From assembly GCF_043641665.1 (NCBI RefSeq), contig NC_092186.1:17069001-17133000 (forward strand): DNA of 64,000 nucleotides, given 5' to 3'. Every line of letters begins with the position of its first letter. Positions within the stretch are counted from its first letter, which is position 1. The stretch is from Enoplosus armatus. Taxonomy: Eukaryota > Chordata > Actinopteri > Centrarchiformes > Enoplosidae. Made by a program: the position numbers and the translations under genes. The notes under the pieces are model-generated. The model was not told the DNA's origin. It did no database searches and worked only from the letters and a program-made list of their open reading frames with translations. Shown piece after piece: positions 1-12,000 of this stretch.

Positions 1-1190
1 CCTACAGCTGCTCTTGGAGATTGTAGAAATTGTTCAGTCCAGGTTCAACCCCCAGCTCCCGCTCTGGTGGAGAACCGAACACCAGGTCCACAGGGAGAAG
101 TTCATGTACAAACATGAGGCCGTGAGGATACACTTTGTTGACTCCTGCACTGCCGTCAGGTATGCCCTCAAAAGATGGTGAGGATGTTAGTCCAAATCCT
201 TCTGCCAATGGCTGGTCAGGATTCTGAGTTTTGTGGACAGTGCACAGTTTTCCCAGCTGTGTTGGAGTCTTTTCCGGGCCACTGGGAGTAGAGGGCCTTG
301 TTCTCCAGATCCAGTTGACTCTGGTTCTGATGAAGCTGTTGGGGGTTGATGATCTTGAAGCTGCTGTCGTCTGCTGCTGGCACTGGGGGGACAGCACAGC
401 ACCAAGGCGTACCTATTTGGAGTCTGTGTCTACAATAAATGGTTGTCCGGGGTCTGGATAGACTAGCACAGGAGGTATGATCTCCTCCTGTCCAGATCTA
501 TGTCAACACCTGCGGCTGATTGGATTATCATTCAACAATGGTGGCCCTATTCAGAGTGCATAAGCGCCATCCAGTGTAGTTGTACTCATGCTGGATGTTT
601 CTGATGGACTAAATATCCTCCACAACCACCAATCTAATCGTGTGCAAAGCTAATTTTGCTCCTACTGGCAGTGTAAATGCACACACAAAGGCATTTGTTT
701 TTGCCACAATTCTCTGGAGACTTGCCCTAACCTTAACCACAACCACTACATGGCCAACCCCAACCCATAACATAACACTAACCAAACCCTAACCTTGAAC
801 AAAAACTAAAAACCAGAGTATATCACTCAAATTTTGTGGTTTACCTGGAACCACCTTCTTGTACCTAGATGTTAGTCCCCATAATGCAACAGTGTGAACA
901 GTTTGAAGACTATCCCTCAAATGAACACAAAACGGGACTAATTACAAACTGGATATGCATATGCCAACTGCACATTTAGATATAAAACTGACCTATTGTT
1001 ATTATGAATCCTGACTCGGTCACATGATGAATAGTAAATTTGACTCCCAGGATTTCTGTAGGATTCCTGTGACCCACAGGATTCCCAAAAAAATGTCAGC
1101 CTCTAGGCCATACTGACTAAACAGCACAAGATTGATTGAACTGAATTGGGTGGAAGGCATTTGTGATGCAAAAGAACTATGGAGAAAACC
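1..1190. other. Flank downstream of receptor gene A; no gene recognised
   Basis: This stretch lies beyond the stop codon of receptor gene A. A 131-codon minus-strand frame runs from the window edge to about 397; it is rich in Ser, Thr and Pro and matches no family I recognise, so it may be part of a repeat cut by the window edge. From about 725 to 805 there are scattered CCTAACC-like units, a degenerate telomere-like string common in fish introns. From about 1106 to 1190 the sequence resembles 8866-8950, the matching flank of gene B, so the A/B duplication extends past the coding end. Confidence 0.45.
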
Positions 1191-2577
1191 ATGTTATGTG
1201 ATTGTGTGATTTAACTCTCCTGCCAAGTCAGCCTTCATACGGTTGATTCCAGATCCAGATACATACGATGGTGATGAAGCTGGAAGAGATGAAGAGAATG
1301 TACAAGCCGAACAGCAGACGGTCACTGACTTTCCCGATCGTTTCCCATTCCTGCGAGGTTTTGCTCCCCTGGAAGTGTTTGTCCATCTGGAGGCGGATGG
1401 CCATGAGATCTCTGCTCAGCTTCCTCAGTTCATCCAGGGCCAGCTCCGGAGGGGGTTTCACTGGTGTATCACCAGAGACGCTCTGAAGATCTCTTGAAGA
1501 GATGATGCTGGTATTCGTCACTGGGTATGTCAAAAATCAAGAGTACAGTGATACTGTGATACATGGTGTGACACATTATTTTAAAAAGCCAGGTACTAAT
1601 ACTAATTATGATGATTGAGTTGCAAAATTATTACAATTTGATGTAGATGTAGTAGTGACAGAAATAATAATAAAAAAATAATGATAATGTTATTATACCT
1701 TTAGTAGGTGGGTGTAGGGAGACTGTGATGCGGTTGCTCTTCTTCTTTGGAGGGAGACAAACGACAACAGCTAGATATCGTAACACGAGAACACTGAGCC
1801 AGTGAGGCACCGCACTGTACTGGCTGGAGCTGAACTGGATATTAATGATAAACACTGTCTCCAACAGGCTGGCCACCATCAGAGCGAGACTGAGGGAGAA
1901 GAAAACATCTGCAGAAAACGGAAAGAACGAAGGTTTAAGAAAAAAAAGAGACTGTTTTCATTCAGACTTTATTCAACACAGGTGGGTAACAGATTGAGAT
2001 TTAAATTATAGAGCTGTAATTAAGTAATCTCATTGGTTGAGTTAAAATTGATTGGGCAGAGCAGGAGAACCAGCTTTTCAGAGGACAAGGTATTAACTAG
2101 CCAACAATGGCATTTGGTCAAGAAGAAACTATAGTCTAAATATAAAAAATGCATAACCTCCATCTCAATGGAGATACAGTTTGTCTAATTTGAAATCTAC
2201 TTATATCATAGGTTAGATGTCACTCACTGATGAGAGGTGTTGTATTTCCAGTGACAGGCAGCAGGTCGTTCATGATGAGCAGGAAAACTGTGTAGCCCAG
2301 GATGAGGGTCATCTTGAAGGAGGACCGGTCCACACTCTGGGGAGGCAGCAGGGAGCTGAAGAGGTCCAATGTGATGAGGAAGCAGCTGGGGATCAGGAGG
2401 TTCACCACATAGAGGATTGGCCGACGTCTTAGAATGATCTTGGAAAGAGACAAATACAATTTCTCAAGGTTTTAGTCAGACTTTATGATATTGGTCTAAT
2501 TATCATTAAGTAATGAGACCCTCCCAGGAATATTGACCTCCTCCACCAGCCCCCATAAAACGTTTGGTGGCCCCTCA

Positions 2578-2665
2578 GACCTTTGGTGATCCCCAAGAAT
2601 CCATTCTTGGTCCCCCTGTGTTCTCTGTTTTCATGCTTCTACTATGACAAATTATCCACAAAATC
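2578..2665 (+). mobile_element. LINE reverse-transcriptase remnant in intron 6 of gene A
   Basis: Read on the plus strand, this short stretch gives a worn form of the reverse-transcriptase motif GVPQGSxLGPxxFSxYM (here GDPQESILGPPVFSVFM). It is followed by a stop and QIIH. The same remnant lies at the equivalent place in gene B (11953-12065), so the insertion predates the A/B duplication. It is a fossil of a non-LTR retrotransposon (L2/Rex-like group) antisense to the host gene. Confidence 0.55.
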
Positions 2666-4189
2666 TACATCCACTAAAGTCACTTCTTAAATGTATTTTT
2701 AAATACAAAAATAAAAAAAACCTCCTCAGCTATTGTTATACTGCTGTATTTTTCCTGTCACAAGAACATAGTTCATATGACAGTGAAAACTGAATGCTAA
2801 AAAGTTACAAATACATGTTGTAATTTAGAATTTTAGTTCTGTGATAATTTAATCAAAACAGAATTTAAATAATTCAGAGAAAGTTAAAAGAGACTGAGTG
2901 TGATTTCGTTTGCATTCTTTAACATTTCTCTCAATACAGATACATGACGGCGAGATCTGTGTGTGTGGTTTCTTCACTCTTCTCCTTTTTACTGGGATTG
3001 TCTCACTTTTCTACAAACAAATATTTAATCATAATGATTAAAATAAAGATTAATCACACAAATAAAATTGACATTGGAATACTACACATGATTTCTTTAA
3101 GATATCACAACTGGTTTAACATACTACTTACATAGTATTTAATGTCAGAGTAGCTCCCATAACTTATCTCCAGGGTAGATGGAGCTATTTTGATATTTAT
3201 AAGCTCCCACTCCCCTTTGGTCTGTATCACGTTTCTGGACTCCTCCAGGATCTGTGCAGCTGTGGTGCTCTGAAACATCCTTATGTCTGCAGCTGGAATG
3301 AAATTTAAGAAAGGTTTTTCCATATTAGCTGCCTGTCTGTGTTTTACTTGTGGTCCTCTGCAAATGAGTAAAGACTAACTTGTCAACATGAAAGTTGAGT
3401 TCATAGAAATTTAGGACCAAAGATATTTAAATTAATTAATGTAATCCTACTTTTTTGAAAATGATTAATTACTGTAAAAATTGTTATTAAACCCAAGTGA
3501 CAATTTTCACTGTATTCCAAGAACAAACCTGTCATAATTATAATGAATAACAGAATGTGAGGTGGACCTGCAGATCTGAGATCAGATTTTAATTTGTTGT
3601 TGTTCTTTGGGCAGGCTTACCAAAGTGTAGATATGATCCAAACGTCAGTGTGCAGTTTTGGATATCGAAGGGGAAAGTGTAGATTACTAATCGGCAGGAG
3701 CTGACCACCCTGATTGGATTATCATCAAAAACACGACCTGTGTTGTATAAGTAGACATAGGGAGTTTTGGGAGATTTGTCCTCGTCCATGCTGGAAAAGA
3801 ATAGAAGAAAGAAAACATTTTAATTGCAAATACATACTTTAAAAGGATAGGTTCCACATGTTCCACTCAGCTGACTCTTTTCCTTAGTTTCTGTAAATAA
3901 TAATAAACCACCAAATATCTAAAACTGGGCACATTTCTTGTTTAAAGGTCTGATTCCTTTTGTTTTCTCATGAGGTTGAGCACGTGTACAGACTAACTGA
4001 ACATCCTTTAACTTACAACTCTGCGATGTGGACGTCTGGGACCCAAAGCTTTTCTCGAGGGACAGAGCAGCTCAGTCCTGCTATATCCCACTCCTACATT
4101 AAACAGAACAATACTAATGTGTACAGATCAAAAATGCCATGTATTTTAACTGTATGACTTCATACTTTCTTTTAAAGGATAAGCGTGGT

Positions 4190-4730
4190 GATATTCTACA
4201 TTTTTCTCTATGTCAATAATTCTGATGAAAAGACCACAACCAACAATATACGGATCCTATTAACAAATATCTTATTTGTAGCCAAAGCCTGAATAGCTTG
4301 TTCCTCTCTGCCACGGAAAGCCAAAGTGAAATCAAAACTTCCGGGTTCCTGACCAAGCTGAAGCAGACCATGAAGGTCGGCCATGAAACGAGGGACGGTG
4401 AAGTGCACAGAGAGGAGGGGAGAACCCACAGTGCCAGCACCAGACGAGTCGGGCTGACGGCTTAAACGCCTGAATGAGTAAGGAAAGTTAGCTGGCTGTA
4501 GACCTGCTTGTGTGCGCATTGCACTGCAGCACAGGAACCTTTGCCTAGTGTGGTTTCTGTGCTCTCTCTGCTGCGGCCTGGATCGGCCTTTCCCGAGGGA
4601 CAGTGAAGGATCTGATAGGCCCAAGTGACTGAGCGACTGCAGCAGAGCCCCTAAAGTGACTCTTCTCTTCCCACGCGTACATTAGAGACTTTTCCGCCCT
4701 TATGTGGATTGTTCAGGGAGAGTTTCAATG
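4190..4730 (-). other. Insertion with a 138-codon open frame inside intron 3 of gene A
   Basis: Intron 3 of gene A holds a GC-richer block that is absent from the same intron of gene B. A 138-codon frame runs on the minus strand from 4624 to 4208; its product is rich in Arg, Gln, Ser and Leu and has no motif I recognise. It is probably an unclassified repeat or a processed fragment of another gene rather than a coding exon, since no splice sites are placed to join it to the receptor. Confidence 0.4.
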
Positions 4731-5008
4731 GATCCTGAGCCTTTAAAAAAAGTGAAAGTATATATTTGTGACCTGTCTTTAAATTGTAAGTCTTCAGTAG
4801 TGACCAATGGGCTTGGGTCTGAGTGACACAGACACTAGGGAAGGTGGAAAGTATCGAGAGATGGACTAATGCATTGTTGGATGACGTATCTCAGCATGTT
4901 TTATTTTCAGAATGAAAGTTTTCCTTTTACCAGGACTTGCCATATGAATGTTGTGAGGGATTGTTCCTTTTCATTCCAGGGATGAGACATATTTATAATG
5001 ATCAATGA

Positions 5009-5822
5009 GCCTTTGCAGCTATAACAGCTTCAACTCTTCTGGGAAGGCTTTCCACAAGGTTTAGGAGTGTGTTTATGGGAATTTTTGATCATTCTTCCAG
5101 AAGCGCATTTGTGAGGTCACACACTGATGTTGGACGAGAAGGCCTGGCTCTCAGTCTCCGCTCTAATTCATCCCAAAGGTGTTTTATCGGGTTGAGGTCA
5201 GGACTCTGTGCAGGCCAGTCAAGTTCATCCACACCAAACTCTCTCATCCATGTCTTTATGGACCTTGCTTTGTGCACTGGTGCACAGTCATGTTGGAACA
5301 GGAAGGGGCCATCCCCAAACTGTTCCCACAAAGTTGGGAGCATGGAATTGTCCAAAATATCTTGGTATGCTGAAGCATTCAGAGTTCCTTTCACTGGAAC
5401 TAAGGGGCCAAGCCCAGCTCCTGAAAAACAACCCCACACCATAATCCCCCCTCCACCAAACTTTACACTTGGCACAATGCAGTCAGACAAGTACCGTTCT
5501 CCTGGCAACCGCCAAACCCAGACTCGTTCATCAGATCGGCAGACGGTGAAGCGTGATTCGTCACTCCAGAGAACGCGTCTCCACTGCTCTAGAGTCCAGT
5601 GGCAGCGTGCTTTACACCACTGCATCCGACGCTTTGCATTGCACTTGGTGATGTATGGCTTGGTTGCAGCTGCTCGGCCATGGAAACCCATTCCATGAAG
5701 CTCTCTACGCACTGTTCTTGAACTAATCTGAAGGCCACATGAAGTTTGGAGGTCTGTAGCGATTGACTCTGCAGAAAGTTGGCGACCTCTGCGCACTATG
5801 TGAATACTTTTGGCAATATAGT
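5009..5822 (-). mobile_element. Truncated Tc1/mariner transposon in intron 2 of gene A
   Basis: The boundaries can be read by comparing this intron with intron 2 of gene B: host sequence ends with atcaatga at about 5008 and resumes with gtatgtatgtg at about 5823. At the right edge the minus strand begins with TATATTGCCAAAAGTATTCA, which I recognise as the terminal-repeat start of a common fish Tc1 family. It then jumps straight into transposase codons (IVRRGR), so the 5' region and the DNA-binding N-terminus were deleted. The left end stops within the last transposase codons (VEAVIAAK) and has no terminal repeat. The element is therefore a non-mobile fossil. Confidence 0.85.
5010..5801 (-). 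pseudogene. Tc1-type DDE transposase, dead fragment
   Basis: The reading frame holds the catalytic domain of a Tc1 transposase. The first Asp lies in WSDESRF, the second in QHDCAPVH and the SPDLNPI motif follows. In active family members the residue after NPI is the third catalytic Glu, 34 residues after the second Asp; here that codon is AAA (NPIKHLW), so the DDE triad is broken. A second lesion is a TGA stop at about 5086-5088, after LTNALLEE, where relatives have Trp; the frame then continues with SKIPINTLLNLVESLPRR. The DNA-binding paired-like domain is missing. The ATG at 5839-5841 lies in host intron sequence and is not a real start. Confidence 0.88.
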
Positions 5823-6114
5823 GTATGTATGTGCAGCTCATGGACTCACCACTCCTATAATTCCCACCACAGTCATATCCATAGATACGTTCATTGTATC
5901 TGAAAAGCTTTTTACAGGTCGCAATAGTTTCCTAGGAAATAATTCTTTCTCAAGTGAATCAAACAAGGATTCAGGAGTTGGGCTGGTGCAGTTCAATGTT
6001 GCAACAAAACCGGAAAGTTTAGAGCATTACCATTGGAATAGTTTCAAGCTTTTAACAGATCATCTTCCTTTTTCATTTTAACCTAATAGATTGTCAAAAC
6101 TATTTTTTCCTTAC

Positions 6115-6450
6115 CGCGAAGCAGGGAAAAACAGATGAAGAAGAGCCCGGCTGTCTTTACCCCTGTCATCTTGTCTGTGTCAGTTAAACCAGCTTCATCA
6201 CTTGTCTCACTGACGTCAAAGCAAAATGTCTGCAGTCTCAACTCACACCTTTTCTCTCTGAAATATTTGCATGCATGTTTTGTTGATAAGGACAGTCTTG
6301 CAAATTTTAAGTAAAACTACTCAAACAAGGATGTTTGCTTTTTATATTGTTGTTTTGAACTTGGCATTGGTTACACTTGTTGAGTCTGTTTATTGTGCAA
6401 ATATTTTTGATACACACCTCAGCATGCAATGAGCCTGAATCAGTACTCAC
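6115..6450 (-). promoter_or_regulatory. Promoter and first-exon region of gene A
   Basis: This is homologous to 15215-15605 (gene B) and in part to 17036-17275. Compared with B, about 40 bp are missing at the junction near 6230/6231, and that piece in B contains ATTGG (a CCAAT box on the minus strand). Gene A has instead a perfect CRE palindrome, TGACGTCA, at 6211-6218, about 45 bp upstream of the ATG; B has no such site at the matching place. The homology runs up to about 6450 (cacacctcagcatgcaatga), which marks the upstream edge of the A/B duplication. Confidence 0.55.
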
Positions 6451-8865
6451 AATTGGATTGGCGCCATCTATTGTTTCTCCAACCTAATTCTTGCCTCACT
6501 AATAGTCTGATAAACAGTAAATTAATTTAATTCAGGTTAAAAACAACAGTATAAGTATTTGGTCTTTGCAAACTGATATGATGTACATGTTTATTTGCAT
6601 ATAGAGCGGGGAAGTGAGATCCGATCACAAGTCGTCACTAGAGACGCATGTTGATGCCAGGTGTGCACAGGGGCAAACACAATACAAATGGGTCAAGACA
6701 AAGCCATAGAAATTATATCAGAAAACATTTATGCATGATGGTTGAAACATAGTTGTGAGTTAGTGTAGTCAGCAGTCTGCGTTACATATTAATATTAATA
6801 TTAAATCCAAAGTAGGAACTTGAACAGTTTATGTCTCCTCTTTTGTCTTATTGTTTGATATTTCAGAGAAGTACAGTCCTGGACCTATTTTGCTTATAGA
6901 CTTAGGAAGAAAAGCAAATAGCAGAACTTTGAGCACAAAAAATGTAGAGGTGAATTGGTTTCAGAACCTCAGTTAAATATATATCGTGGCGAGCTGTGGT
7001 TCACTGATGATAAACTCAGCGAGGCAGCTTTCTCTTGGTGAATTTCAGGGATTTTTCATCAGCACACATCCAAATGAGCAGGGAAAGGGGGATACAACTC
7101 TGTATAGGTGTGATGTAATATATTACTTGCAATTAAAACATTTTAGCCAACCCTCAAGTGTCCTCTAGGCTTAGTAATAACTGATTAAACAAGTACCAAG
7201 TAAGTATCAAAGTAAAAATATGAAAAAAACACCCCTCAAAAACAGAATCATGAGACAAGGTGCGGGGTAGGGAAACAAAAAATATGTAAAATCACTTCCA
7301 CAGTTCATAAAATTGTCTTGCTCTCTCAGCTGAGCATGCTGGATTTTCAAACATGTTTTCACAGGGAAAAAATCGGACTCTGAACAAAACTTACTAAAAT
7401 TGACTAATCCCTCTACTTCCCCGTTACGCCCTGGCCCTGTCACGAATGAGGAGCCAGGTGCACAAACAGACAGGAGACAAGGCTGCATGTTTTCAAAACT
7501 TTTAGGAGAGAATAGTCTGTTAGCTCTCAGCCAGTTTGGCAGAAGGGACCTCTGGTGGATCTGGAAGGACAGCTATTACTATCAGCCAGCATGAGAAAAC
7601 TACCAGTGTGACTGGCCGAGGGGAAATCCTGAAACAACATGAGAATTAGACTCCACTCTTCCACCAGCAACAATGATTCCAATGATTTGTCACAAAGTCT
7701 TAAACGGACAAATTGGTTTCAGGGTGACAGCAAAATAATAAACAAAATGGAACTAAAGAAATTGAACAAAAGATAAAGCTCTTACTTAAAACTCAAAACA
7801 GGTGAAGGGTAATCAAACAAAAGTGTCATCAGTAGAGATGTTGAGCCGGCTGGATCACAGTTCTACATCCAACAAATACAAACTGAGGAGCAATTTCTTG
7901 AAGTAGAGAAGGAACTGGAGAAATGCCTCTTCTGGAGGTCAATGGTCATTTACAAAAGTTAAAGTGCTGCAAATACTTGAATTTCCAAATATGTAAATCT
8001 TACTTGATATTTTGTAATGTCATTCAGATAATTTCAATAAGAATTTTAGATCACTTGCTCCTATCAGTTTTGAAAGGGGAAATCAGTAACACTGAAGATG
8101 GCCGCAACATCGAAAACATCTTAGACGTAATTTATTTCTTTATGTTTTCATTGCAGAAGCTGTTATGACTTTGTTGATGGGCTACAGAGGAATGGCGGAT
8201 CACTCTGAGCAGGCTCCAGGTCGAACTGGTGGTAGGACGACAGAATTGAATACACAGGGAAAGTTTACATGGGGTGCATCTGTGTGTCCTTGTAGTCCTG
8301 CATTTATGCAAATGGCCTCACGACATTACACTTCACTTAAACAGATCTGATAAACAGCAGTTGGTAATGTTTGGGTTAAAGTTGGTTCAAAAGTGAAAGT
8401 TTAGTAGACGTCTATAGCTTAGCCCTTGATTTAATGTTATTTGAATGTATAGCAGTTGAAATGACTTTGAAACAATGGATAGGTGTGACATATGCGTCTA
8501 CTATACTTAAATTTTAGTGGCAGTGCAGTGACAGGGGCATCTTCTGCACAGCCATCCTAAAGTGGAAGAAAAAAACATTCTTTCAGGTCCAATTCTGTTA
8601 CTGGTTCAGAGGAGTTTTCTTTACTGCACAGTGGAGACAGAAGTTCACAACAAAGCTTGAAAGCCAGAGCTTCTGGCCAGGTTTATATTGAGGGTTACAG
8701 GAAACAGCTGGCTAAACAAAAGGTATGGGCTGGGCTAAGCTAATTCTCTGAGAAAGGCAAAGAGACATTCAAACTGCCAGCACCCAGGATGTGTATTCTG
8801 TGTCAGCCCCAGGGGGTCTCACAGTGGTCTGTACAGAAAAGGGAAATTATATTTGTCTCACAGCC
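6451..8865. other. Intergenic region between receptor genes A and B
   Basis: No gene can be supported here. At about 7420-7560 there is a stretch (ctggccctgtcacgaatgag and what follows) that resembles the untranslated part of a fish LTR retrotransposon, with low certainty. The short open frames are AT-rich chance frames. From about 8866 the sequence becomes homologous to the flank downstream of gene A. Confidence 0.4.
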
Positions 8866-9027
8866 TCATGACCAAACAGCACAAGATGCAGCTCTAGATT
8901 GAACTGAATTGGGTGGAAGGCATTTGTGATACAAATTTCCAAGAAATGCTACATCATGTTAGTATTATTTTCATAAGTGTTCTACCTTCGAGCTGCCAGC
9001 CAGTCAAACTTTAATTTTCCTTCCAAG

Positions 9028-12000
9028 TCAATGTTCAAACGCGTTACTCCAGATCCAGATACATACGATTGTGATAAAGCTGAAAGAGATGAAGAGAATG
9101 TACAAGCCGAACAGCAGACGGTCAACAATTATCCCAATCATTTCCCATTCCTGCGAGGTTTTGCTCCCCTGGAAGTGTTTGTCCATCAGGAGGCGGATGG
9201 CCATGAGATCTCTGCTCAGCTTCCTCAGTTCATCCAGGGCCGGCTCCGGAGGGGGTTTCACTGGAGGTGTATCACCAGAGACGCTCTCAAGATCTCTTGA
9301 AGAGATGATGCTGGTATTCGTCACTGGGTATGTTAAAAATCAAGAGTAGAGTGATACTGTGATACATGGTGTGCCACATTATTTAAAAAGCCAGGTACTA
9401 ATACTAATTATGATGATCACAATATGAATAATTAATAAATAAACAACTCTTTTGACACCCTGTCTTAAAATAAAGCGTGAAACTTCAACCTTGACTGTGG
9501 AAACAGCAAAAACTTAAAAAAACAAACAAACCCACAGGTCGACTTCATAGCTCTTTCCAGAGCTTTAAACCATATCTCGTCATCTTCCTTAGTAGTTGTC
9601 ATCAAGTGACCAAAGTATGAAGGTGTGAAGGTGGAGGTATGTATGTCACATGGTGATGAGTGGCAGTTCATGTGATAACAACTGAGCTATCACCATGAAC
9701 ACAGCAAAATCCATCTGCTGAGGAATACCCCAAGATGCGGTTGAAAGCTCTGGAAAAAGCTTGTAAGTTTGGTCAATCCAAGTTCTGATCTTATTATATA
9801 TATTTTTTTATTAAATTATAAGAAATAGGTTATTAAATTATAATGAATATAAGTATCATGTTTAATTTGTTTTCTTTAACTAAACATTTGGTCCCATCAA
9901 ATATTTTCTCCATTAAGTTTAACTTATGCTTCAAATGGCTTCACCACCAACTCTGGTCTCTGTAATTTGGTGTTGTACATGCTGTACATACATGTTGTTA
10001 TTGGTATACTTCTAAATAATTAATTCTATGCCAACAATTCAACAAACAAGGAGACTTAATTTATAAATGAATAATGAACACCACCATAAATGTAATTGCC
10101 AGAAGTAAAAAGCTAATGTTAGGCTATAAATGAACAACGCCATGGTTGCATTACTTCATCGTCACCACCACTAAGCTTAACTTTTAAGAGAATAGAGATA
10201 GATATAAATATATAGATAGATATGGGCCGTATTTAAATGATCTATAGTGCATGGTCTAAAGCGCATGGTGCAAATACATTTAGGGCGTGTCCTATTCCCC
10301 TTTTGCAAGGCGGAAAGGGGTTGTATTTAGTCTCTTAATTATTCATGTCTTAATCTCCTCTTTCTCACAGCAGTAGGCTTTATTTTGTTCCCAGGCTTCA
10401 TCCCCTCATGGAGAATGTCAGGTATTCTATTGTGCGGTGCGACTGGGGCGCACATAGCGTTCTATGCGCTATTACGCACGGCGCAGTGGCGGGGCATGGA
10501 GCCCTTATTGTTTCATCTCATGAAGTGGGTGTGTGTTTGTGCTTGTGGTATCTAGTGAGGGTCTGTATTAGACTATATCCTGCTTCATCCTTCACCCCCC
10601 CCCATTAAAAAAATCTAATTTAATCCCTGGTAACAAGCAGAGTGTATGCGCGTTCTGTAGGCGCATCTTACTGTCTGAATAATGTGCCAGACTTTAGACC
10701 AGGTTTTTGTCGGTCAATGGCGCTATCACTTTCTGCTGCCTCAAGATAGCAATGCGCCAACAATGCTCCTATCCACACCTCATTTTAAGACCAACACGCC
10801 CATGGGCGTACAGATGGGTGCAAGTACATGTGCTACTTACACAAGTGTCTTTTTAAGACACGTAAAAGCTTCAAAATTCACGAATGGGGTATCTACTGAC
10901 ATATTTTATGTTGTAGAACTAAATGTTTTATATCTCTTAAGCTTGTGTTAACCACAGACCTTATTTCAGGCATCTAACAAAGAACCCACTCAAAAAACCC
11001 ACTGACTTCGAGATGAGGGAACTCAGTCCTGCAGCATTTAGTTCATGTCATTGGAACTTCAAACGCATACAGAACTATCAAAATAAGATGTAGTAGTGAC
11101 AGAAATAATAATAAAAAAATAATAATGTTATTATACCTATAGTAGGTGGGTGTAGGGAGACTGTGATGCGGTTGCTCTTCTTTTTTGGAGGGAGACAAAC
11201 AACAATAGCTAGATATCGTAACACCAGAACACTGAGCCAGTGAGGCACCGCACTGTACTGGCTGGAGCTGAACTGGATATTAGTGATAAACACTGTCTCC
11301 AACAGGCTGGCCACCATCAGAGCGAGACTGACTGAGAAGAAAACGTCTGCGGTAAACAAAAAAGGAAGGGTTAAAAAATAAAGAGACATTTTTCATTCAA
11401 ACTTTTTTTTGTAACAGATTATGTTATATGCATGTATATGTGTATATTGACATATAAATTGCGATGAGGATAGAAGAAATCTCATTGGTTGAGTTAAAAT
11501 TCAGTGGGCAGAGCAGGAGAACCAGCTTTTCAGAGGACAAGGTATCAACTACTAACAATGGTTCAGCGCAAACACTAGTCTAAATATAAAATATAAATAA
11601 ATAAGAGCTATAGTTTGGCTAATTTGAAATCTACTTATCATAGGTTTCCCTTACTAATGAGAGGTGTTGCATTTCCAGTGACAGGCAGCAGGTCGTTCAT
11701 GATGAGCAGGAAGACTGTGTAGCCCAGGATGAGGGTCATCTTGAAGGAGGACCGGTCCACACTATGGGGAGGCAGCAGGAAGCTGAAGAGGTCCACTGTG
11801 ATGAGGAAGCAGCTGGGGATCACGAGGTTCACCACATAAAGCAGTGGCCTTCGTCTCAAAATGATCTTGGGATGAGACACAAGTAGAAAGCCTCAAGTAT
11901 TTAGTCACACTTTACGATATTGGTCTAATTACCATTATTAAATGAGACCTTTGACCTTTGGTGTTCCCCAAGGATCCATGCTCAGTCCCCCTATATTTTC

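Larger units (their letters stand above)
1228..6169 (-). pseudogene. 5-HT3-type Cys-loop receptor gene A, probably inactivated
   Basis: This is a nine-exon gene for a pentameric serotonin-receptor-3-like cation channel subunit. Exons on the minus strand are 6115-6169, 5850-6010, 4931-4975, 4017-4093, 3621-3790, 3132-3292, 2228-2438, 1699-1908 and 1228-1520. Visible parts are a signal peptide, the Cys-loop (two Cys 13 residues apart, with FPFDIQN between), GEWEL, TM1-TM3 with the TM2 stretch [14 protein letters not shown], a long cytoplasmic loop and TM4. Sizes match gene B except exon 4, which lacks 30 bp (10 codons, in frame) between the shared sequences ctgagctg and ctctgtccc. The acceptor of exon 2 reads CG instead of AG, and that of exon 3 reads GG where B has AG. 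No nearby AG rescues exon 2, because a TAA is in frame upstream. Skipping exons 2 and 3 would shift the frame. The coding frame is otherwise open, so the loss looks recent. Sequencing error at the two sites is the main alternative. Confidence 0.8.

Noticed and set aside
2..397. 131-codon frame at the window edge as a gene
   Set aside because: No motif, start context or splice signal supports it; it remains a possible repeat fragment.
725..805. Telomere-like CCTAACC units (also near 21405 and 52210)
   Set aside because: The units are few and degenerate, as is common in fish introns; there is no long array, so this is not an interstitial telomere worth calling.
5069..5698. 209-codon plus-strand frame
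   Set aside because: It is the antisense shadow of the Tc1 transposase on the minus strand.
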